Assembly: GCA_031266635.1 (NCBI GenBank)
Contig: JAISAN010000012.1
Coordinates: 1 to 14,003 of the forward strand
Direction: 5' to 3'
Origin: Treponema sp.
GTDB lineage: Bacteria; Spirochaetota; Spirochaetia; Treponematales; Breznakiellaceae
Length of the DNA: 14,003 bases
A model generated the notes under the pieces. It was not told where the DNA came from, did not search any database, and was given only the letters and a program-made list of their open reading frames with translations. Within the stretch, counting starts at the first letter, position 1. The number at the start of each line of letters is the position of its first letter. A program made the translations under genes and the position numbers. Below, piece by piece: positions 1 to 5,949 of the stretch.

Positions 1-1604
1 ATGTTTTCCATCACCGCGTTTATCTCCAAAAGCCCCTCAGATTCCCTGGCAATTTCCCGAATGTCCGACGCTACTTCCTGAAGACCCGTCCGTCCCACTT
101 CGGACGCGTTCATCAGTTCATTAACACTGTCGGTGTTTTTAACGAGGGTCTGGGTAACAGACTGTATATTGGCAAGCATTTCCTCAATAGCCGAGGAAGA
201 CTGGGCGACACTGGTACTCTGCCTGTCCACATGGTTTGAGAGTCTGTCGATGATGATGGTGATCTGTTCCATGGTGGCGTTGGTTTCGGTGACGCTGGCC
301 GACTGGTTGATAATCTGAATTTTTATACTCTGAATATTGGCATTAATCTCATTGATCGCCGTAGCGGTTTCGGTCATGTTACCGGCAAGATCACTCCCGA
401 TTCCGGAGAGGACGGAACTTTGATTTTTGATGGCTATAACCAGGTTCTTGATCTTGTCTATCGTAAAATTGATATACCTCGCCAGTTCTCCGACTTCATC
501 CTTTGAGCGTATATCAATCTGGCGGGTCAGGTCCCCTTCGGAGACATCTTTCAGGATCGTCATGGTCCGCACGATGGGTTGGCTGATAGAACGGGCGATA
601 ATAAAAGCCCCTACGGTCATGGCGGCGAGCATCGCCGCGCCTATACAAATAATAATGACGAACATCCGGTTAACCGGCGCCATAATATCGGTGTACGAAG
701 CCGCTATCGCCAGACTCCAGGGTTTGGCGGCATTACCCACGGTAAACGGGGACACATAGATCATCATGCCCCCTGCTATGAAATTCAGGGGAGTTCCGGC
801 GGTAACGGCATTGACCAAGTCATTTAAGTGGTCGCCTACAACATCGCCTTCGGTGTCCCGCATATTCTTTCCATTACGGCTGGGATCGAAGTGGGCTATA
901 TTATTACCGCCTGAACTAAAGACCGCCGCCACACCGTTCCCAAAAGGTTTTAGGTTGCTCACCACCGTCTGAACCCCGGTCAACTGGACATCAATGCCTA
1001 CAACGCCGACCGTTTCACCCCTGCTGTTTTTGATGGGAGCCACTATGCCGGGAGCAAAAAAATTCTTTCCGCCCACCGTATAGAGAATGGGTTCGGTAAT
1101 CACTTCTTTTCCGGTGCTCATGGTGATGGTGTAAAAATCATTTTCCTCGAATCCCGGCGGCAGGGCTTCCGCAAAGGGCCTCCTGTCCGGTCCCAGCGCC
1201 CAGACCACCGCAAAGCGCCCGGTACTGTCCGTGCCCGGTGTGTTTGCGTACTGGGCGTCCATACCGTCCAGGATGCCAGGTTTCCAGGCGCTGTATATAT
1301 TGATCGCCTCCGGATGCGCCTCTATATACCCCCGGAGCATTATGTTGAAAAAATTACGCCGATCCGCGGCGGGCATGGTTTCATACTGGCCCATAGCTTC
1401 CGCCAGGGTCCGGGCGGTGTCCATGTAGATTTCAAAGTAACGCCCCACCTTTTCTCCATTTTCCGCCGCTATACTGAGCGCCCCTTCATGGGCCAGGCGG
1501 TTAATCTGGGCGCGGGAAAGAACCATCGTTACTGTCGCTAAAAGACCAATGCCAATGACGTTTAACACCGTAAGAATGAGGATGAGCCTCGTACTAATTT
1601 TCAC
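1..1604 (-). CDS. Methyl-accepting chemotaxis protein, C-terminus cut by window edge
   Basis: This is an inner-membrane chemoreceptor that would sense a ligand in the periplasm and signal to CheW/CheA. My translation gives 534 residues before the edge. The start is GTG at 1604-1602, preceded by a GGGAG ribosome-binding site. A first membrane helix lies at about residues 7-30. A periplasmic dCache-type sensor follows to about residue 310, with the typical end GETVGVVGIDVQL near its middle. The second membrane helix is at about 312-335 and the HAMP domain at about 336-388 (ISQPI, then EGDLTRQI and KDEVGEL). After that come heptad-rich methyl-accepting helices (TNATMEQI, SSAIEEM). The conserved hairpin tip that binds CheW is outside the window. 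The usual dCache amino-acid-binding signature (R followed by WY) is not evident, so the ligand is unknown. The gene has its own long, hairpin-rich leader and is probably transcribed alone. The family call is very secure. Confidence 0.95.
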   Translation of the reverse strand, partial: MKISTRLILILTVLNVIGIGLLATVTMVLSRAQINRLAHEGALSIAAENGEKVGRYFEIYMDTARTLAEAMGQYETMPAADRRNFFNIMLRGYIEAHPEAINIYSAWKPGILDGMDAQYANTPGTDSTGRFAVVWALGPDRRPFAEALPPGFEENDFYTITMSTGKEVITEPILYTVGGKNFFAPGIVAPIKNSRGETVGVVGIDVQLTGVQTVVSNLKPFGNGVAAVFSSGGNNIAHFDPSRNGKNMRDTEGDVVGDHLNDLVNAVTAGTPLNFIAGGMMIYVSPFTVGNAAKPWSLAIAASYTDIMAPVNRMFVIIICIGAAMLAAMTVGAFIIARSISQPIVRTMTILKDVSEGDLTRQIDIRSKDEVGELARYINFTIDKIKNLVIAIKNQSSVLSGIGSDLAGNMTETATAINEINANIQSIKIQIINQSASVTETNATMEQITIIIDRLSNHVDRQSTSVAQSSSAIEEMLANIQSVTQTLVKNTDSVNELMNASEVGRTGLQEVASDIREIARESEGLLEINAVMEN

Positions 1605-1619
1605 AATATATCTCCCGAG

Positions 1620-1649
1620 GCTCTTTCAAAACTTCAATTTTGAAAGAGC
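1620..1649 (-). repeat. Perfect 12-bp inverted repeat before chemoreceptor RBS
   Basis: The left arm GCTCTTTCAAAA (1620-1631) and right arm TTTTGAAAGAGC (1638-1649) are perfect complements around a 6-nt loop. The foot lies a few bases upstream of the GGGAG ribosome-binding site of the chemoreceptor gene, so it would form in that gene's mRNA leader and could affect translation or stability. Confidence 0.85.
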
Positions 1650-1664
1650 AAACGTATATTTAAT

Positions 1665-1699
1665 GTCTGTCCACAAAGCCGGTTACTTTGCGGACAGAC
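1665..1699 (-). repeat. 14-bp inverted repeat in chemoreceptor leader
   Basis: Arms are 1665-1678 and 1686-1699 with a 7-nt loop. The single imperfection is a G-U pair in minus-strand RNA but an A-C mismatch in plus-strand RNA, so it folds slightly better in the leader of the chemoreceptor mRNA. Confidence 0.8.
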
Positions 1700-1704
1700 C
1701 TTGC

Positions 1705-1731
1705 TTTTTCGCAGCCTTTAGGCTGCAAAAA
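1705..1731. repeat. Short hairpin GCAGCC/GGCTGC with T/A flanks
   Basis: The 6-bp GC stem (1711-1716 and 1721-1726) around TTTA is extended by TTTTT (1705-1709) pairing with AAAAA (1727-1731) across one bulged C. It is the third member of the array between the chemoreceptor gene and the HD-GYP gene. Confidence 0.7.
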
Positions 1732-1754
1732 TGCGGCTGGTAAGACGTTTCTCC

Positions 1755-1806
1755 AAAGCCAGTTTCAGAACCGACCGGGTTTTAAAATTGGCTTTTTTTT
1801 GTTTTT
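1755..1806 (+). terminator. Terminator-like hairpin facing the plus strand
   Basis: Arms at 1755-1772 and 1778-1795 pair over 18 positions with two G-U pairs and one mismatch when read as plus-strand RNA, around a 5-nt GACCG loop. A tract of eight T, one G and five T follows directly (1793-1806, overlapping the end of the stem). In minus-strand RNA the same repeat has one G-U and two mismatches and no trailing U tract. Orientation and pairing therefore favour a plus-strand terminator, although no plus-strand gene is evident upstream. The alternative is a relic of the hairpin repeat family seen elsewhere in the window. Confidence 0.5.
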
Positions 1807-1917
1807 AATAGATTTTCGGATTTAACCGGCAAGTGTGACACCTCCGGATTTGGTAAGAACCTAGACAGGAGCCTTGTAACCCAAACACGTCATCGGTGTT
1901 GAGTTCACTCTGCTTAC

Positions 1918-1946
1918 AAGTTACTTATTTCTTTTTGTCCAGTCAA
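1918..1946 (-). promoter_or_regulatory. Candidate sigma-70-type promoter for the chemoreceptor gene
   Basis: On the minus strand TTGACT (1946-1941) lies 17 nt before TAACTT (1923-1918). The -35 matches the consensus at five of six positions and the -10 is poor. A second candidate is TTTAAC (2012-2007), 17 nt before TATACT (1989-1984). Either would give a leader of more than 300 nt containing the hairpin array. This is pattern matching only. Confidence 0.3.
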
Positions 1947-2070
1947 TATCTGGTTGTGTTTTTTTGAAAATATTTTTTTGCAAAGTATAACGCTTCCCCC
2001 GCGCCGGTTAAAACGGTAATTGAAATTCCCGCTGCCGGGTTCTCGGGAGCTTTATCTTGAAATCCCCGGA

Positions 2071-3150
2071 TTAATCTTTATTGCTTTCGTAAATCCCTTC
2101 AAAGTCTTTTGCGATCTTGTGGAAAACATCGAGCAGGATCGGGTCAAAATGAACGCCCTTTCCTTCCAGCATTTTTGTTACCGTCACTTCATGGCTTAAC
2201 GCGGGTTTATAGCTCCGTTCCATTCTCAGCGCGTCGTATACATCGGCAATGGTTACGATCCGGGCCGCCAGGGGGATCATCTCCCCCTCAAGCTGGAAAG
2301 GATAACCGGAACCGTCCCAGCGTTCATGGTGAGAAAGGGCAATTTCCTTGGCCATAGGGTTTGGATAGGTGGAAAGAATAAAAGCGCCGTTTTTGGTATG
2401 CTCCCGCATCACCGTCCACTCCCAGTTCGAAAGCGGCCCTTCCTTGTTCAAAATATCATCAGGGGTGCCGATTTTCCCCACATCGTGCATGGAGGCCAAA
2501 AACCCGATATTGTCAATAAAATCCGCGTCAATCCGCTTGTACTTTTCGTTTCCGCTCTTGTAAAGTTCCTCCGCCAGGCGCTTTGAATAATAATTGACCC
2601 GGATAATATGTTTCCCTGTATCGTTGTCCTTCAGTTTTGACGCCTCCAGGAGGCTGAGGAAGACCGCCCGGAGGAGCCGTTTATTTTCTTCGGTTACGTC
2701 ATCAAACATGACCACGAATTCGCGGGGTTCCTTAATATCCAGTTCCGCGGGGAAAAGATATACCCTGGTTTGAACCGTTACTATGTCCCGGGACTTGATC
2801 CGGGCTTCTCCCTTCCACGAATAGCCGTTTTCACCGGAAATGACGATTTCCCGGATCTTGCGGATTTCTTCCATTTCAAAGGCCCGGCCGAAAACGTCGA
2901 TAAAATAATTCCCCGCCAGGTTAAAAAAGCCGGTAAAAAGGTTTTCACAGGCCGGATTGGCATAAATAATTTTTAGTTTTTTATCAATAATTAAAACCGG
3001 AAAAATACTGGCAAGAAAAGGATTTAACGCGGAAGAAAAATATTTTGAGGTTTCTTCCGCAGGGGATAGCTCCTCATCCTCCACGTCGAGGACCTCAAGA
3101 GGTTCGAGGTCCTCTTCCAGTTCATCCAAATCTTTATCCGTATCAGTCAT
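2071..3150 (-). CDS. PAS/HD-GYP cyclic-di-GMP phosphodiesterase
   Basis: This is predicted to be a cytoplasmic enzyme that hydrolyses cyclic-di-GMP. I place the start at ATG 3150 (359 aa), preceded by GGAG; an in-frame TTG at 3189 has no clear RBS and abuts a hairpin. Residues 1-32 are extremely acidic (DELEEDLEPLEV). A PAS-like sensor follows at about 40-150 (FPVLIIDKKLKIIYANPACENLF). The HD-GYP domain fills about 155-345 and keeps its key motifs: TGKHIIRV, the HD pair H222-D223 in HDVGKIG, HHERWDGSGYP from about residue 274, and ADVYDAL. There is no receiver domain and no membrane segment, so control probably comes through PAS or a partner protein. It follows tsaB after a gap of about 140 bp containing three hairpins. 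With the PilZ protein encoded further upstream, it makes a degrader/receptor pair for one second messenger. Catalytic activity is inferred from intact motifs. Confidence 0.93.
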   Translation of the reverse strand: MTDTDKDLDELEEDLEPLEVLDVEDEELSPAEETSKYFSSALNPFLASIFPVLIIDKKLKIIYANPACENLFTGFFNLAGNYFIDVFGRAFEMEEIRKIREIVISGENGYSWKGEARIKSRDIVTVQTRVYLFPAELDIKEPREFVVMFDDVTEENKRLLRAVFLSLLEASKLKDNDTGKHIIRVNYYSKRLAEELYKSGNEKYKRIDADFIDNIGFLASMHDVGKIGTPDDILNKEGPLSNWEWTVMREHTKNGAFILSTYPNPMAKEIALSHHERWDGSGYPFQLEGEMIPLAARIVTIADVYDALRMERSYKPALSHEVTVTKMLEGKGVHFDPILLDVFHKIAKDFEGIYESNKD

Positions 3151-3200
3151 TATGCTCCATGTGTCTGTATTACAACAGGCGCCTTTCAAACCGAATGAAT

Positions 3201-3241
3201 TGAGCTTATTCCAAAACCCGGTTGGTTTTGGAATAAGCTCA
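3201..3241 (-). repeat. Perfect 18-bp inverted repeat upstream of HD-GYP gene
   Basis: The left arm (3201-3218, ending TTCCAAAACC) and right arm (3224-3241, starting GGTTTTGGAA) are perfectly complementary around CGGTT. In minus-strand RNA the loop reads AACCG. The apical part nearly matches the repeats at 9330-9368 and 1755-1795, while the lower stems differ. No U tract follows on either strand, so it is not a simple terminator. Confidence 0.9.
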
Positions 3242-3242
3242 C

Positions 3243-3270
3243 GGAAAAGCGGTCAAATGTCCGCTTTTCC
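3243..3270 (-). repeat. Perfect 10-bp inverted repeat in tsaB - HD-GYP gap
   Basis: GGAAAAGCGG (3243-3252) and CCGCTTTTCC (3261-3270) pair around an 8-nt loop. It is the middle of three consecutive hairpins between tsaB and the HD-GYP gene. Confidence 0.85.
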
Positions 3271-3281
3271 ATGCAAGGCTG

Positions 3282-3310
3282 CTGTTCCAAAAACTAAAGT
3301 TTTGGAACAG
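3282..3310 (-). repeat. Inverted repeat spanning the tsaB stop codon
   Basis: CTGTTCCAAAA (3282-3292) and TTTTGGAACAG (3300-3310) are perfect complements; allowing one bulged A, pairing continues into the loop. One arm is made from the last codons of tsaB and the TAG stop (3296-3294) lies in the loop. No U tract follows, so termination is uncertain. Confidence 0.85.
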
Positions 3311-4031
3311 TCTCAATTAGCAATTCCGCGTCACTTTTTCGGATATATTCGGGACCGGAAAAAACCGCCCCTTGATCATTATTAAATATATCAATTTTTT
3401 TTGCAATCTCCAATAAGTCCCGGGCCCATCCTTTCCTGAATTCCGGGTCTAAAGAGGCTAAATTTGCCGGATTAGAAGGAAAAATACCGCTTTTGGCGGG
3501 AATTTTGTCCAGTTCCCGCTTAAACAAGACGGCATCCGGGCCGGTAAGGAGGAGTCCTTGTTCCCCCGGAGGGGCGGCTGAAAGCGCCTGGACGGCCAGT
3601 TCCACTATCCGGGGCGCTTCGGCGTCCATATAGCCGGAAATTCGCTCGCCCCCCCGGTACAGCGCGGTAAAAAAACGGTTTTTCTTCGCGTCAATAAGGG
3701 GCAGGGTAATACCGGGCCATACGGAAAAAGGCCGGGCCATACAATCAAGGGTGGAAACCGCCGCCAGGGGAATTCCCAAAGACAGGGCAAGCCCTTTGGC
3801 GGCGGCAAACCCGATTCGCAGGCCGGTAAAAGAACCGGGGCCCTTCATACACGCCACCGCTTCCAGTTCCGCCGGTTTGAGGCCCGCGGTTTTCATCAAT
3901 ATATCAATACTGTCAAAAAGAATTTCCGAATGCCGCGGCCCCATATCGGCTTCAAAAGTCCACAGCCCCGTTTCGGCGCCCAGGGCCAGGGATAAAACTG
4001 AAACGGCCGTATCAATGGCAAGGACCCTCAT
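3294..4031 (-). CDS. tsaB: tRNA t6A biosynthesis protein TsaB
   Basis: TsaB is an inactive-kinase-fold partner of TsaD. With TsaE and TsaC-made threonylcarbamoyl-AMP it supports the t6A modification at position 37 of ANN-decoding tRNAs in the cytoplasm. At 245 aa it is slightly longer than typical. The N-terminal ASKHA-fold strand MRVLAIDTAVSVLSLAL is clear. The family signature GPGSFTGLRIG is at residues 64-74, and RHSEILF in the 30s matches the usual H-S-x-x-L/F motif. The start ATG lies one base after the tsaE stop codon, indicating translational coupling; its own ribosome-binding site is weak. The C-terminal codons form one arm of the hairpin at 3282-3310. tsaC and tsaD are not in the window. 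The call is secure. Confidence 0.95.
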   Translation of the reverse strand: MRVLAIDTAVSVLSLALGAETGLWTFEADMGPRHSEILFDSIDILMKTAGLKPAELEAVACMKGPGSFTGLRIGFAAAKGLALSLGIPLAAVSTLDCMARPFSVWPGITLPLIDAKKNRFFTALYRGGERISGYMDAEAPRIVELAVQALSAAPPGEQGLLLTGPDAVLFKRELDKIPAKSGIFPSNPANLASLDPEFRKGWARDLLEIAKKIDIFNNDQGAVFSGPEYIRKSDAELLIETVPKL

Positions 4032-4032
4032 A

Positions 4033-4488
4033 TCAGACGTTCCCTCCCGCCTGTTCCATACCGGAAATTTTGAAGAGTCTCCGCTGATCCCCGGTTATGG
4101 TGATTTCAACGCTCATAAGGTTCCGGGGGAGGGAATGGGGAAGCCGCTCACTCCACTCAATGACCGAAATCCCCTCCCCGTGGATTAGTTCCGGCCCGCC
4201 CAGGTTTTCAAAATCTTCGTCCCCTTCAAGGCGGTAGGCGTCAATGTGATACAGGGGAACACGCCCCCGGTACTCGGAAACAATCGTGTAGGTAGGGCTG
4301 GTAAGCGTTTCTTCCACCCCAAGCCCCCGGGCAATACCCTTGGTCAGGCAGGTTTTTCCCGCCCCCAGTCCTCCCCGCAGGGCTACAATACTGCCCGGAC
4401 GCAGAAAACCGGCCAGCCGTTCCCCCAGAGCTATGGTTTCTTCCGGGGAATCGGAGGAAAACTCAGCCGGGAAGTCCGCCGCTGCCAT
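4033..4488 (-). CDS. tsaE: tRNA t6A biosynthesis ATPase TsaE
   Basis: TsaE is the small P-loop ATPase that binds TsaB-TsaD and is needed for cycles of t6A synthesis on tRNA. From ATG 4488 the protein is 151 aa, the usual family length. The Walker A motif GGLGAGKT is at residues 39-46. Family motifs follow: TSPTYTIVSEY, YHIDAYRLEG and, toward the C-terminus, ISVIEWSERL. A TTG codon directly upstream (4491) could serve instead, but ATG is the simpler choice. There is no convincing ribosome-binding site. The 5' end overlaps the preceding 87-codon gene by about 26 bases in another frame, so translation is probably coupled to it. tsaB follows after one base, keeping the two interacting proteins together. 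Confidence 0.96.
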   Translation of the reverse strand: MAAADFPAEFSSDSPEETIALGERLAGFLRPGSIVALRGGLGAGKTCLTKGIARGLGVEETLTSPTYTIVSEYRGRVPLYHIDAYRLEGDEDFENLGGPELIHGEGISVIEWSERLPHSLPRNLMSVEITITGDQRRLFKISGMEQAGGNV

Positions 4489-4726
4489 CAAGCTGCTTAA
4501 TAAATTGTTTTAATTCCCGGCTTAAGGGAATTAACGGATAATCTACGGCGTCGATAAATGTAATGTCTATTTCCTTGGCCCCCGTAGGTTTTGTTTCAAT
4601 GGAAAAATCAATGCGCCGTTCAACCGGCTCTTTTATCAATTCAATGACCGCCACCCCCGAAAAAAGCCTCCGGTAATAAATGGGAACATCTTTTCTGATA
4701 ATCTCTTTAATCGAAAGCACTTTCAT
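4463..4726 (-). CDS. Small conserved-looking protein of unknown function, 87 aa
   Basis: I do not recognise this family. The protein starts at ATG 4726 with only a weak AGG-containing site upstream (within AAGGCAGG). It has no membrane helix or signal peptide. The sequence alternates short hydrophobic strands with charged segments (VAVIELIKEP, RIDFSIETKP, EIDITFIDAV), suggesting a small mostly beta fold with a C-terminal helix (SRELKQFIKQL). It follows the PilZ gene after 87 bases and its last codons overlap the start of tsaE, so it is probably co-translated with tsaE. I regard it as real because it fills an otherwise empty slot, is codon-like in composition, and is coupled to tsaE. Whether it belongs functionally to motility or to t6A synthesis cannot be told from sequence. 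Confidence 0.75.
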   Translation of the reverse strand: MKVLSIKEIIRKDVPIYYRRLFSGVAVIELIKEPVERRIDFSIETKPTGAKEIDITFIDAVDYPLIPLSRELKQFIKQLDGSGGLPG

Positions 4727-4748
4727 GTGGCCTGCCTTGAAAATAATA

Positions 4749-4798
4749 ACCGCTAAAAAGCAGTAATTTTAAAATTGCCTGTTGCGAACTTGCGGTTC
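4749..4798 (-). repeat. Imperfect inverted repeat between PilZ gene and small gene
   Basis: Outer arms AACCGC (4749-4754) and GCGGTT (4793-4798) enclose a perfect 12-nt palindrome AATTTTAAAATT (4766-4777). In minus-strand RNA the structure ends in a short U-rich stretch and could be a weak terminator or attenuator. It also contains TGCGGTTCA (4792-4800), a 9-mer that forms one arm of the hairpin before flaG. Confidence 0.35.
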
Positions 4799-4813
4799 AA
4801 TGAAACTGGCTTG

Positions 4814-5941
4814 CTATTCATCCGCATAATCAAAGACCAGCGTGTTAATGATATTCAGGGATCTCCGGGGAACCTTGAGAAACTTGATATGCATGATAGT
4901 GCTTATCCCGGTCCGGTTGGTTCGTAAAACCTGCCCCAGAACCGCCACGGTTACACCGTTTGTATGGATAAATTCTATCTTTAACCTGGTTCCGGAATTT
5001 ACGGAAACATTGGTTTTGATTGAACAGCCGCCGATGGATATGTCCAGAATATTTCCCGTCAGGCGGCGTTTATCCACCACCATTTTTTTCTCTCTCCGGT
5101 ATCCGGTATCCTCAACGTGAACAAAATAAAAATTTGCGGCAATAACCGCCTGTTTTCGCCGGAACCGCCGCTGGGAAAGCCGCCTCATCTGATTTGAATG
5201 AACCAGCTGGAGTATTGGGCCATCGGCGGAATCGGATGTTCCCAGCACGCGGGTTTCAAAAGAAAAGCCCTTGCTCGATTTGGTGAAAAATGAAAGGATA
5301 ACCTTGCCGCCCCGGGGAAGCCGGATAGGAGAGCCCAGGGCGTTTTGCGGATTCTCCACCACCAGATTGTCCCCTTTGGAAGATACGACTTTTACCGGAT
5401 AACTTTCCTGACCGATGCTGAGGACGGCGGCGGACTTTTCCGGAACCTGGCGGGTGGAATTGATGTTGTCGCCGCCGCCGGAAGCGGATTCCAGAATATT
5501 TCTGGTAGAAAAAAGGAGGGAAAGCCGCTCGTGGGCTTCTTCTTCGGTGTTGGCGCTCCGTTCAATAATCCGGTAGGTCCTTTTGAAATGCCGGTCCAGA
5601 AGGTTGGGGGAGTTGATTGACCGTTCCACATCGGTTACGCCGTCATTTTTTAATACATATTCCAGCATTTTTGTTTGTTCCCGGTCCAGGCCAATATTGT
5701 TGGCAATCCGGTGCAGGGTAAAACCCGAAAAATGGCGGGCTGAAGTGGTTCCGCCGATGCCGCCTCCCCCCATGATTGGCGGATTATATTTTTTTCTTAT
5801 GGTATTAACAATGATCAGGATTGTAATTATAACCCCCAGGCCGATAAAAAAAAATATCACACCCTGGGAATTTGTCTGCCGGTAAAAATCCCGCATCTGG
5901 AACTGTAGAGGGTATAAATAAACCCCCTTTGGAAAACCCAT
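4814..5941 (-). CDS. Membrane-anchored PilZ protein, YcgR-like cyclic-di-GMP receptor
   Basis: This 375-aa protein is predicted to bind cyclic-di-GMP and, by analogy with YcgR, to adjust flagellar behaviour. One membrane helix lies at residues 28-47 (VIFFFIGLGVIITILIIV) near the N-terminus, so the bulk of the protein probably faces the cytoplasm. A helical linker spans about 70-150. A beta-rich region resembling a PilZN/YcgR N-domain occupies about 165-245. The C-terminal PilZ domain begins with an arginine-rich switch (SQRRFRRKQ, about 255-263) supplying the RxxxR motif and continues to DISIGG (about 299-304), matching D/NxSxxG. Both ligand-binding motifs are intact. The start ATG has an AGGAGG site that overlaps the stop region of the preceding gene, so it is co-transcribed with the fliD group. 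Ligand binding is well supported; the effect on the motor is inference. Confidence 0.92.
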   Translation of the reverse strand: MGFPKGVYLYPLQFQMRDFYRQTNSQGVIFFFIGLGVIITILIIVNTIRKKYNPPIMGGGGIGGTTSARHFSGFTLHRIANNIGLDREQTKMLEYVLKNDGVTDVERSINSPNLLDRHFKRTYRIIERSANTEEEAHERLSLLFSTRNILESASGGGDNINSTRQVPEKSAAVLSIGQESYPVKVVSSKGDNLVVENPQNALGSPIRLPRGGKVILSFFTKSSKGFSFETRVLGTSDSADGPILQLVHSNQMRRLSQRRFRRKQAVIAANFYFVHVEDTGYRREKKMVVDKRRLTGNILDISIGGCSIKTNVSVNSGTRLKIEFIHTNGVTVAVLGQVLRTNRTGISTIMHIKFLKVPRRSLNIINTLVFDYADE

Positions 5942-5949
5942 GTTTCCTC

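Larger units (their letters stand above)
1605..2070. other. 466-bp intergenic region with a hairpin array
   Basis: No convincing gene lies between the HD-GYP gene and the chemoreceptor gene. The half next to the chemoreceptor (1620-1806) holds four consecutive inverted repeats. The far half (about 1807-2070) is AT-rich with candidate minus-strand promoters. A nested weak inverted repeat spans 1873-1920: CTTGTAA/TTACAAG enclosing AACAC/GTGTT. I looked for riboswitch hallmarks, in particular a cyclic-di-GMP type given the neighbouring genes, and saw none. Confidence 0.8.

Noticed and set aside
1549..1743. Plus-strand frame of 64 codons over the chemoreceptor start and the hairpins
   Set aside because: It runs through two long inverted repeats, has no recognisable ribosome-binding site and begins antisense to the chemoreceptor N-terminus. 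A non-coding role is more plausible.
1620..1806. Hairpin array considered as CRISPR or integron-like repeats
   Set aside because: The repeats are palindromes of different sequence with no regular spacers, and there are no cas or integrase genes nearby.
1838..1895. Tiny minus-strand frame beginning near GGAGGTGTCAC (about 18 codons)
   Set aside because: The Shine-Dalgarno-like sequence overlaps the would-be GTG start, and the peptide is short and lysine-rich from an A-rich tract.
1605..2070. Possible riboswitch, especially cyclic-di-GMP type, in the chemoreceptor leader
   Set aside because: I could not find the conserved core or tetraloop receptor of that class; the region is instead a set of simple inverted repeats.
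3151..3189. Upstream TTG start adding 13 residues to the HD-GYP protein
   Set aside because: There is no good ribosome-binding site, whereas ATG 3150 has GGAG at suitable spacing and the extra residues look non-conserved.
4489..4491. TTG start for TsaE directly before the ATG
   Set aside because: ATG at 4488 is adjacent and preferred; the difference is one residue and cannot be settled from sequence.
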